Shown here: piece after piece, positions 36,948 through 44,930 of the stretch
How the letters are laid out: each line of letters starts with the position of its first letter
How positions within the stretch are numbered: position 1 is the first letter of the stretch
Assembly: GCA_963792405.1 (NCBI GenBank)
Contig: CAWBVU010000005.1
Coordinates: 1-64,000 of the forward strand
Origin: SZUA-442 sp963792405
Lineage (GTDB): Bacteria; Actinomycetota; Acidimicrobiia; Spongiisociales; UBA5794
DNA: 64,000 bases
Direction: 5' to 3'
Made by a program: the position numbers and the translations under genes
The notes under the pieces: generated by a model
What the model was told of the DNA's origin: nothing
Database searches by the model: none
What the model saw: the letters and a program-made list of their open reading frames with translations, nothing else

Positions 36948-37318
36948 GTGACATTCGACCCGCCACGCATCTACGTTGCCTCTCTGCGTGACTACAACGA
37001 GGGCCGACTTCATGGTGTGTGGGTCACGGCCGGGCCAGTTGAAGCAATGAGGAACCACGCGATCTCCGAGATGCTTGACCGCAGTCCATCTGCGCGGGTG
37101 CCGAGGAGTGGGAAGTTCACGACCACGAAGGCTTCGAACCAGTCCGCCTTCCAGCCAGCACCCGAGTAGAAACGGTGGCGGCAATGCATGAAGGTATGAG
37201 GCGCTACGGTGAGAGCTTCCTCGTTTGGGCCAGCGTTAACGCTATCGGAAGCGACATTCTGGAGCGCTTCGAGGGCACCCACGTCGGTTCACGTGACCCA
37301 CTTCTGGGCGGCACTTGA
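36948..37318 (+). pseudogene. ardA: ArdA-like antirestriction protein, frame broken and short
   Basis: Starting at GTG 36948, FDPPRIYVASLRDYNEGRLHG is the ArdA N-terminal signature. AISEMLDRSP follows, then after a frame change near 37091 EEWEVHDHEGFEPVRL and ILERFEGTHVG, all in ArdA order. ArdA mimics DNA and blocks type I restriction enzymes; here it sits beside, and divergent to, such an enzyme. Only about 123 residues are visible against about 165-180 normally, so the C-terminal part is missing or scrambled after 37300. Confidence 0.7.
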
Positions 37319-37516
37319 GACCGCCAAGGAAGGAACAGCCCCACGCACGACACACACACTACTGGCCGGCTGGAGGGCATAGAAACGCACCGACAACCCG
37401 TCGCTTTGGTGCCGAAGGGACGGACGGTGACCAAAGCACTGGGTTTCGAAAGGCGCATAAGCGCGTCGCCACGGCAGCCGATACAGTCACATCGCACCGC
37501 TTTGGAGCACTTCAGG

Positions 37517-38461
37517 ATGACAACATCGACGAGCACCGATGAGACCCATGGCGGTCTGACAATCGAGCAGCTTGCTGACTACTACCTCAGTTGCCTCACG
37601 TACGAACGTCGGCCAGAGGTCAGCGCGTGGGCGCGATCGAACTGGGATCTCGAATACATTGAACTCCCGGCGAACCCGATCAATGGGGACGAGCTGTTCA
37701 CACGTGACGTACCCGGCGCCACGCGGCTCGAGGGCATCGTCCAGAAAGACAGGTCGAAGGAGCTATATGTCGGCTACCTCGCCTACTTGAGAGTCTTCCA
37801 ATCGCAGAAGGGCCGGACCATTCACCGCGTCTACCCCTTGATTGTGCGACCGGCCCGAAACCCCGAGCTTCCTGCTGCCTTCAATCCGGAGGCTCTCAAG
37901 TATCTACTTGGCCTTGGCACAGGCGGCGGGCTCCCGGCTGAGGAGCTGGTGGACCTCGAGGATGCCGTGGGGCTGTCCCGTCTCAATCTCGACGTGTCGC
38001 TCGAAGAGGTCTGCACGAGACTGAGAGAAGAGCGCCCGGATTGGAACTGGGTCGAGCAGCCGAATCCAACTGAACTCATTACGCCAGAGAATCGTGCTCA
38101 GGATGCAGCCGCAACTCCCGCTATTGCCGATGCAAGCGAGCCCGGGCTCTATAACAGAGCGATCCTGCTCGTCGGCGAAGCCCAGAAATTCACAGTCGGG
38201 CTGGAGTCGGAGTTGGCTCAGCTGAGGAAGCTGGATCAAGCAGAAGGGGAGTCAACGACAGCGGCAGTCTATGACTGGATCAACGGCGCTCGGCAAGCAG
38301 TTCGGCCGAAGGGGCGCTCTCTAGCCCCCGAGGGCTCGACCGACGCCGGTCCCCCGACGAGGTCTCCGTGGCGTAGCATCGCTTGGGGGAATCCACCACA
38401 GGAAGGTCCGTCATGTCCGTCGTTGAGTACGAGCACGGTACGAGGTCCCCGGGTCGCATAG
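37517..38461 (+). CDS. Unrecognised protein, possible N-terminal fragment of a large ATPase/helicase
   Basis: The protein has 314 residues from ATG 37517. LTIEQLADYYLSCLTYERRPEV and GYLAYLRVFQSQKGRTIHRVYPLIVRP recall the N-terminal region of very large AAA ATPase/helicase proteins of defence islands, but no ATPase motif follows. After about residue 265 (DWINGARQA, near 38310) the reading becomes background-like (RSLAPEGSTDAGPPTRSPW), suggesting truncation at an island junction. Codon use differs from genes beyond 38.5 kb. Function not assigned. Confidence 0.5.
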   Translation: MTTSTSTDETHGGLTIEQLADYYLSCLTYERRPEVSAWARSNWDLEYIELPANPINGDELFTRDVPGATRLEGIVQKDRSKELYVGYLAYLRVFQSQKGRTIHRVYPLIVRPARNPELPAAFNPEALKYLLGLGTGGGLPAEELVDLEDAVGLSRLNLDVSLEEVCTRLREERPDWNWVEQPNPTELITPENRAQDAAATPAIADASEPGLYNRAILLVGEAQKFTVGLESELAQLRKLDQAEGESTTAAVYDWINGARQAVRPKGRSLAPEGSTDAGPPTRSPWRSIAWGNPPQEGPSCPSLSTSTVRGPRVA

Positions 38462-38567
38462 GGCTGACCACGTCCGACTCGAGCCGTGCGTGGCCGGAAC
38501 CATGCCGGACCGCTGATCGAGGACGACGAGGCGAGCTTCGACTGCGCCACCGCTCAGCAGTGACGGG

Positions 38568-39692
38568 GTGACCGGACGGGTGGGGACTCGTCGCCGCGGT
38601 TCCCCGACGTTGTCCCCCACATTCGGCTCGAACCCGCTGCGGGTGGCGATGCTCGCACCGATCTCGTGGCGGGTACCTCCTCGCCACTATGGGCCATGGG
38701 AGCAGTTCGTGTCCCTGCTCACGGAAGGGCTGGTGCGGCGCGGGGTCGACGTCACCCTGTTCGCAACCGCAGACTCGGTGACGACGGCGAACCTGGTCGG
38801 CACCGCACCGACGGGGTACTCGGAGGACGCGGGGCTGGATGCGAAGGTCTGGGAAGGACTCCACATCTCTGCGGCGTTCGAGCGGGCGGACGAGTTCGAT
38901 CTGATCCACAACAGCTTCGACTTCCTCCCCCTCACCTACAGCGCCCTCGTCGACACGCCGGTGGTCACCACCGTCCATGGGTTCTCCTCGGAGCGGATCG
39001 TGCCGGTGTACGAGAAGTACAACGACCGTGGCTACTACGTGGCCATCAGCGATTCCGACCGCAGCGACAGGCTCGACTACGTAGCGACGATCCACCACGG
39101 CATCGACATGGCCGCCTTCATCGTGCACCCCGAACCCGGCGAATACCTGCTGTTCTTCGGCAGGATCCATCCTGACAAGGGGACCGCGGATGCCATCGAA
39201 GTAGCAGCGCGCGCGGGGATGCCGCTGATCATCGCCGGCATCATCCAGGACGACGACTACTTCGAACGCTCCGTCAAGCCGAGGATCGATGGGCAGCGGG
39301 TCACCTACATCGGCCCGGTGGGTCCCGACGCACGCAACGACCTGCTCGGGGGCGCGAGGGCCTTGCTGCACCTCATCCACTTCGACGAACCGTTCGGCTT
39401 CAGCGTCGTCGAGGCCATGGCGTCGGGAACACCTGTGGTCGCCCACGCGAGGGGTTCCATGCCGGAGCTCGTCCGCGACGGCGAGAACGGGTTCCTCGTC
39501 GGTTCCCTCGATGCTGCCGTCGCGGCCGTTCGCGCCGCAGCCAGCATCGACCGGAGGGCGGTGCGTGCCTCGGTGGAGCGCCGCTTCGACGTGGACCGGA
39601 TGGTGGAGGAGTACATCGCCGTCTACCACCACGTCATCGAGGACCGCCGAGAGAGGCGAGCGAAGGGGTCTACCCGGCGGCGAGAGCGCTGA
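38568..39692 (+). CDS. Glycosyltransferase family 4 (GT-B)
   Basis: The protein has up to 374 residues. The catalytic core starts at LRVAMLAPISWRVPPRHYGPWE. GT4 features include the N-terminal acceptor domain, VVTTVHGFSSER, LLFFGRIHPDKGT and the nucleotide-sugar E-x7-E motif in EPFGFSVVEAMASGTPVV. The start is uncertain: GTG 38568 adds 25 unconserved residues and GTG 38643 gives a more typical N terminus. It converges on the GH130-type gene; the two stops are adjacent and overlap slightly, so they form one functional group. Confidence 0.82.
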   Translation: MTGRVGTRRRGSPTLSPTFGSNPLRVAMLAPISWRVPPRHYGPWEQFVSLLTEGLVRRGVDVTLFATADSVTTANLVGTAPTGYSEDAGLDAKVWEGLHISAAFERADEFDLIHNSFDFLPLTYSALVDTPVVTTVHGFSSERIVPVYEKYNDRGYYVAISDSDRSDRLDYVATIHHGIDMAAFIVHPEPGEYLLFFGRIHPDKGTADAIEVAARAGMPLIIAGIIQDDDYFERSVKPRIDGQRVTYIGPVGPDARNDLLGGARALLHLIHFDEPFGFSVVEAMASGTPVVAHARGSMPELVRDGENGFLVGSLDAAVAAVRAAASIDRRAVRASVERRFDVDRMVEEYIAVYHHVIEDRRERRAKGSTRRRER

Positions 39693-41142
39693 GCAGGTCG
39701 CCGAGGGGGACGGTAACGATCCCGGCTCCGCGGTCGGAGAACCCGTACGGAAGGACGAGGAGGTCTCCGTGGATCATGCTCCCGCACGAGTACACGACGT
39801 TGGGCACGTACCCGTCACGTTCATCCTCGTCGGCGGTCAGCAGGGGCTCCTCGAGGCGACCGATGACCTGGCGGGGATCCTCGATGTCGAGAAGGATCGC
39901 TCCCAATGTGTACTGGCGCATCGGACCCACACCGTGTGTGATGACGAGCCATCCCGCCTCGGTCTCGAGTGGTGAACCGCTGTTACCGATCTGGGTGAGC
40001 TCCCAGGGCTCCTCTGGGATCTGGATCCTCTCCGTGTCGTCCCAGAGCCGCACGTTGTCCGACAGCATGAGGTAGTTGTTCTCGTTGTCCTGTCGCGCCA
40101 GCGCCGCGTAGCGGCCGTCGACCTTGCGCGGAAAGAGGGCGATGCCCTTGTTGCGAGCCGCGCTCCCACCGAGGGTCCTGACCTTGAAGGACACGAAGTC
40201 GCTGGTTTCGATCAGTTGGGGAAGCACCTGGGTCCCGTCGAACGCGGTGTAGGTGGCGTAGTAGACGACTCTCCCGTTGTCGTGGGTGAATCGCACGAAG
40301 CGGGCATCCTCCATCCCATGGCTCTCGGTGGGCCCGGCGGGGAAGATCACGCGATCGGTGATCTCCGTGTCGGTCGGGAAGACGGTGTCGTAGTTCGAGG
40401 AGGCGAGCCAGTGGATGATCCTCGTCGTGGGAGACGACACGGCGTGGTCGATGCCCCGCCGATCGAGGTCGTCGATCGCTTCCTCGAGCTGTCCGAAGCT
40501 GAAATGGGAGCCGAGCGTGTCGAGGCACATCCGAGCGATGTCGTTCATCGCACCCAACTCCTCGAGCCTCGCCAAGAACGGCTCCATGTCATACGTTGGG
40601 GGTCTGCGGTCTCCCGTGACAGGGAAGCGGCTGGGTGTGTCGATCGTGATCTCCCCGGTCGCCCCGACGACGCCGGTGCGGAACTCGATGGACGAGATGT
40701 GACCCTCCCCGATGGCCCGCAGGCTCACGACCAACCGCTGCTCACCCTCGCGCAGCCCCGACTGGTCCGGCGCGGAGACCATCGACGGGTTGGTGAGCGC
40801 AGCAGCCTCGATCGAGTACTCGTGCGTGAAGTATGCGCCGATGAGCAACCGTTGCTCCATGGAGAGGTCGTCGGCGTTCTCGACGTGGCGGGCGACGAGG
40901 GCGTAGGACCGTTCGAGCACACGGGTGAGGTCGCGATGTCGGTCCGCGAACTGCTCCCGGATCGCCGTCACGGTGGACGACGCCTCGTTCGGTGGGATGG
41001 CGAGGATCCGACGGATGATGAGCTCGGCTCGCGCCTGACCGTCCGGGAGGCCCTGCTCCCCCGACAGAAAGGGTTTCGTGATCACTCGATGCACGTCGGG
41101 GAGGAACCGGGCCGCCAGGCGGGTGATGGGTATGGAGGTCAT
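39670..41142 (-). CDS. Glycoside hydrolase family 130-type phosphorylase/hydrolase
   Basis: The protein has 490 residues. The C-terminal five-bladed beta-propeller carries GH130 patterns: GMEDARFVRF, YATYTAFDGT, NKGIALFPRKVDGRYAALARQD, WELTQIGNSGSPLETEAGWLVITHGVG, and VPNVVYSCGSMIHGDLLVLPYG. GH130 enzymes phosphorolyse or hydrolyse beta-mannosides. An extra N-terminal helical region of about 190 residues precedes the propeller. ATG 41142 is chosen because upstream in-frame residues are unlike protein. It lies between two GT4 genes, suggesting turnover of a mannose-containing glycan. Confidence 0.8.
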   Translation of the reverse strand: MTSIPITRLAARFLPDVHRVITKPFLSGEQGLPDGQARAELIIRRILAIPPNEASSTVTAIREQFADRHRDLTRVLERSYALVARHVENADDLSMEQRLLIGAYFTHEYSIEAAALTNPSMVSAPDQSGLREGEQRLVVSLRAIGEGHISSIEFRTGVVGATGEITIDTPSRFPVTGDRRPPTYDMEPFLARLEELGAMNDIARMCLDTLGSHFSFGQLEEAIDDLDRRGIDHAVSSPTTRIIHWLASSNYDTVFPTDTEITDRVIFPAGPTESHGMEDARFVRFTHDNGRVVYYATYTAFDGTQVLPQLIETSDFVSFKVRTLGGSAARNKGIALFPRKVDGRYAALARQDNENNYLMLSDNVRLWDDTERIQIPEEPWELTQIGNSGSPLETEAGWLVITHGVGPMRQYTLGAILLDIEDPRQVIGRLEEPLLTADEDERDGYVPNVVYSCGSMIHGDLLVLPYGFSDRGAGIVTVPLGDLLSALAAG

Positions 41143-41257
41143 GGCTGGCACCCGTCGAGGCCCTTCCCGGCCGTGCATCGGTGAGAACGCAAAATCTGAG
41201 CGTACCGTCCGATCGGTGGGGTGCCGGGGATCCCGCCGCGGCGGACGGACACGGCGT

Positions 41258-42352
41258 TCAGCGAAGGGTCTGTGCACACTGGAGCACGGAGAGTGCAGCG
41301 AGGGTCGACTCCGCACCCTGGTTCAGGTTGGCGAAGTCGTGGCCCAGCCCGTCGCCGCAACCCCCCGTGGCAGGGTCGTAGAGGGCGATTCTCGAATCGT
41401 TGTCACCCATGAACCACCGAGCAGCCCGCTGCACCCCGTCGATCCAACGCCGATCCCCGGTGAGCACCCATGCACGCGAGCACGCATCGGCCATCGCAGC
41501 GGCTTCCAGCGGCTGCTGGTCGAAGCCAGGTCTCTCCTCACCCAGTGTCCAGCCGCCTGTCGGGGTGAAGCTGAAGTGGTCATCCCTGGTTTCGATGGCC
41601 ACGAGCCACTCGAGCAGGCTGAGCCCAGCGTCCACGAGGGCAGCGTCCGGCAACAGGGCACCTGCGACCAGCAGGGCCTCCGGGATGCGGGCGTTGTCGT
41701 AGGCAAGTCGATGCTCCGGCCACGGCCAGAGAGGATCATCATGGAAGTCGAGGTGGTCGACACAGCGCTCGAGCACCGCACGTGCCGCACGATGTGCAGG
41801 GTGTGCGGTCAATACCTCTCCGGCCCCCAACACCGCAAAGGCGTTCGCCCGAGGGGACGGAGATGAGAACCCACGGTGCGTTGCGAACGTGGCGAGGGCG
41901 AGGTCGCGCATCGCGGCGGTGTGGCCGTGTCCGGCGACCGTCCCGAGTGCCCACAGCGCCCTGCCCTGGGAGTCGTCCGATCCCGCAGCGTGGGACCATG
42001 ACCCATCCGGTTTGCGCCGGTTCACGAAACCACCGTCCGGGAGTTGTGCATCGGTGAGGAACGCGAGGTAGGTCCCGGCGAGTTCGACGAGGTCTGCGGA
42101 AGGATTCGGTATCCGGGTCAGGACGATCAGTGCCCGTGCGTTGTCATCGGTGCAGTAGCCGTGGTCGTGGCGCGCCGACGCGAACTCGGCGTGTTCCCAG
42201 AGTCCGCGATCGTCCGTCATGCTCCTGAGGTGATCGAAGCGTGGTTCCGGCAGGGGATCGGCACCATACCCGTCAGCCCAGCCTGCACATGCCGGGTTGT
42301 CCGCCACCGTGATCATGCCGGACCGGGTGTCACCCGACCTTGATGAAGGCAT
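41258..42352 (-). CDS. Alpha/alpha-barrel glycosidase-like protein of the glycan cluster
   Basis: The protein has 364 residues. Repeated helix pairs with conserved aromatic and acidic residues (ARHDHGYCTDDNARALIVL, SDDSQGRALWALG, RLAYDNARIPEALLVAG, WTLGEERPGFDQQPLEAAAM, FMGDNDSRIALYDPATGGCGDGL) fit an (alpha/alpha)6 toroid as in glycosidases or epimerases. Such proteins are commonly encoded beside GT4 and GH130 genes. The start at ATG 42352 overlaps the upstream GT4 gene by 23 bases, with GAAAGG before it. The catalytic activity is unknown. Confidence 0.7.
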   Translation of the reverse strand: MPSSRSGDTRSGMITVADNPACAGWADGYGADPLPEPRFDHLRSMTDDRGLWEHAEFASARHDHGYCTDDNARALIVLTRIPNPSADLVELAGTYLAFLTDAQLPDGGFVNRRKPDGSWSHAAGSDDSQGRALWALGTVAGHGHTAAMRDLALATFATHRGFSSPSPRANAFAVLGAGEVLTAHPAHRAARAVLERCVDHLDFHDDPLWPWPEHRLAYDNARIPEALLVAGALLPDAALVDAGLSLLEWLVAIETRDDHFSFTPTGGWTLGEERPGFDQQPLEAAAMADACSRAWVLTGDRRWIDGVQRAARWFMGDNDSRIALYDPATGGCGDGLGHDFANLNQGAESTLAALSVLQCAQTLR

Positions 42353-43547
42353 CTGGGGCCTTTCGTCGGGGCGACACGATGGACAATGTTCGTCGCTCGA
42401 CGTGCGCGGCCCTCAGGTCCGTCGCCTCCTCGAGGTACCGATCGGCGATGGCAGGCCAATGGAGCGTCGCACCGATGAGCCTCGCTTCGGCTGCCATCCC
42501 GACAGCGGCAGACGGATGCGTCAACACGTTTCGGAGTGCCGTCGACATCGCGGCGACGTCGCCGTGGGGGACGACGATCCCGGCACCTGAGTCGAGGAGT
42601 TCGACGGCGTGGGGGAAGGCGGTCGCGATGACGGGCTTCCCTGCTGCGAGGGCCTCAACAAGGACACCTGAGGTGACCTGCTCGGTGGAGTCATACGGGA
42701 GCACCACGACGTCTGCCCTGCGAACCGCGAGCGTGAGCTCGGCTGTGGTGAGGTACCGGCCGTCGAACTCGACGACATCGTCCAGTCCGAGGTCATGGAC
42801 CCGTGCGGCGAGGCCTTCGAGGTAGGCGTCACCGTGGGATGCCCGCACCTTGGGGTGTGTCTTGCCGAGGATGATGTAGCGAGGGACGGGGTCGAGGTTC
42901 TCGAGGCCTGCGAAGGCATCGATCGCCAACTCCAGTCCCTTGCCCGGCCCGATGAGCCCCCACGTCAACACCACAGGGCGGCTTCCCGTCACGAGGGATG
43001 GGCCGGTGAGTCCGATCCTCGCCCCGTGCGGGATGACGCGGACCTTTGCCGCATCGACGGCGTAGCCCGTCACGAGCCTCGAATAGGCGGTCTCACTCAT
43101 GACGATCGTCCGTGCTGCGAGGCCGACGACCTTCTCGAGAATCGACCGCTGGGCGTCGCTGGGTCGGCTGAGCACCGTGTGGAGCGTGACCACGGAGGGA
43201 ACGCTGAGCCCCTCGAGGAGGTCGAGTACCTCGTCGCCGTCCGGTCCGCCGTAGATCCCGTACTCATGTTGGATGAAGGCGACGTCGAAGGAGTTCAGGG
43301 CGTCGATCGCGTCGAGGAGGGAATCGTCGTCGCCGTTGACGTGCTCGTGAACGACCGCGTCCTCGAGCCGGATGCTCGCGATGTCGGCAACACTCACGAC
43401 ACCGAGTCCCTCGTCGGAGCCGCGTCCTTCGGCGATGGCGTCGCGCAGCGAGGCCGTGAAGGTGGCCAATCCACATGACGTCGGCGGGTAGGTGCTCAGG
43501 AATCCGACGGTGGGTCGGAGTGGGGTGTGGTTCATGGAAGTGGTCAT
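42330..43547 (-). CDS. Glycosyltransferase family 4 (GT-B)
   Basis: The protein has 405 residues from ATG 43547. PTVGFLSTYPPTSCGLATFTASL at the start, FDVAFIQHEYGIYGG, SVVTLHTVLSRP, VLTWGLIGPGKGLELAI and the donor-binding STEQVTSGVLVEALAAGKPVIAT identify a GT4 enzyme, probably a mannosyl- or glucosyltransferase. It is first in a minus-strand operon with the toroid-like gene (23-base overlap) and the GH130-type gene, and pairs functionally with the GT4 gene at 38568. Confidence 0.82.
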   Translation of the reverse strand: MTTSMNHTPLRPTVGFLSTYPPTSCGLATFTASLRDAIAEGRGSDEGLGVVSVADIASIRLEDAVVHEHVNGDDDSLLDAIDALNSFDVAFIQHEYGIYGGPDGDEVLDLLEGLSVPSVVTLHTVLSRPSDAQRSILEKVVGLAARTIVMSETAYSRLVTGYAVDAAKVRVIPHGARIGLTGPSLVTGSRPVVLTWGLIGPGKGLELAIDAFAGLENLDPVPRYIILGKTHPKVRASHGDAYLEGLAARVHDLGLDDVVEFDGRYLTTAELTLAVRRADVVVLPYDSTEQVTSGVLVEALAAGKPVIATAFPHAVELLDSGAGIVVPHGDVAAMSTALRNVLTHPSAAVGMAAEARLIGATLHWPAIADRYLEEATDLRAAHVERRTLSIVSPRRKAPDAFIKVG

Positions 43548-43829
43548 TGTCTCGATCGCTCCGAAGGGCGCCTGTTTGTTGGGGCAACAGCGATCGTTCG
43601 AGCGAGCGGTGAGGGCGAACCCTGGGGAGTCCCGCGAGGACAAATGAAAGAGCTGCGGCTGAGGCCGCCGTACCCCAAGCCTACAGGCTCAGCATGCTAC
43701 GGCGGTCATTGGCCTGATCGGGCGGTGCGTCGCCGGATCGGCGCCAGGGAGAACCGGAGGAGGGACACGTCGGTACCTTCGCGTTCCCGACCCTCATGGT
43801 TCCATGTTGCCACATATCCTCTGGTGGAC

Positions 43830-44744
43830 ATGGATCAAGGAACGGTCGATTGGCTCCTCGACGGCGACCCCGCGATTCGATGGCAGGTGCACCGCGACCT
43901 CCTCGACTCACCGCAGGACGCATGGATGAGCCACCAGGCCCTGGTCTCGACCGAGGGCTGGGGAGCACGGCTCCTCGCCGAACGAGGTGAGAACGGGCGT
44001 TGGTCTGGCGGCCTCTACGGACCGAAGTGGACGTCGACCACGTACACCCTCCTCCAGCTGTGGAGGATGGGGCTTCCACGGGACCATCCCGAAGCCGTCG
44101 CATCGACGCTCCTGCTCGTCGACAAGCCCGTGTGGGTCTTCGGGGAGGGTCCGAAGGCGAAACAGGACGACTGTGTCGCCGGCTTCGGGCTCGCACTCTC
44201 GAGCTGGTTCACAGTCGATGACCAGCGTCGCGAGGACCTGGTCGTGAATCTCCTCGAGCGACAGCTCGACGATGGGGGGTGGAACTGTCGAGCGGGTGAT
44301 CCGACCAAGCACAGCTCGTTCCACACCACGATCAACGTCCTCGAAGGGCTTCGGGAGTACTGCCTGTCCGGGGGGCGTCAATCCGGGGAGGTGGAAACCG
44401 CCGAGGCCAGGGCGCGTGCGTTCTTCGGTGAGCACCACCTGTACCGATCCCATCGCAGCGGACGGGTACCGGACGAACGCATGACCAGGCTGCCGTTCCC
44501 CCCGAGGTGGCACCACGACATCCTCAGGGGCCTCGACTACTTCAGGGCCGCCGCTGCCGACCGGGATCGACGGCTCGAGGATCCCATCGAGATCCTTCTC
44601 GGCCATCGCAGACCCGACGGCCTATGGCCGATCCACCCGAACTACTCCGGCAAGGTCTGGTTCACGATGGAGGGCGGACGACAGCCGAGTCGGTGGAACA
44701 CGTTGCGAGCGCTGCGGGTGCTGCGGTGGTGGGCGGGCGGATGA
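43830..44744 (+). CDS. Squalene-cyclase/prenyltransferase-repeat-like toroid protein
   Basis: The protein has 304 residues from ATG 43830. VDWLLDGDPAIRWQVHRDLLD, ENGRWSGGLYGPKWTSTTYTLLQL, LERQLDDGGWNCR and LGHRRPDGLWPI are QW/PFTB-type repeats in an alpha/alpha toroid. Real cyclases have a DxDD motif that is absent here, so enzymatic function is uncertain. Upstream in-frame residues back to 43527 overlap the antisense start of the GT4 gene and are rejected. Confidence 0.68.
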   Translation: MDQGTVDWLLDGDPAIRWQVHRDLLDSPQDAWMSHQALVSTEGWGARLLAERGENGRWSGGLYGPKWTSTTYTLLQLWRMGLPRDHPEAVASTLLLVDKPVWVFGEGPKAKQDDCVAGFGLALSSWFTVDDQRREDLVVNLLERQLDDGGWNCRAGDPTKHSSFHTTINVLEGLREYCLSGGRQSGEVETAEARARAFFGEHHLYRSHRSGRVPDERMTRLPFPPRWHHDILRGLDYFRAAAADRDRRLEDPIEILLGHRRPDGLWPIHPNYSGKVWFTMEGGRQPSRWNTLRALRVLRWWAGG

Positions 44745-44930
44745 TCGAGCGGCGACGGTCGGGCTGAGTCGCGGGTACCGGTGACCGCACCGAACGAGAC
44801 CATCGACCCCCGATCGAGCGCACTTCGTGCCATCTCGTCGTACCCGTGAGCGTCACGACCACTCGCGCCCTCGACGCGACGCCGGCCGTTCGATCGCTCC
44901 GGTACGCCGGCTGCTCCGAGAACGGACTGA

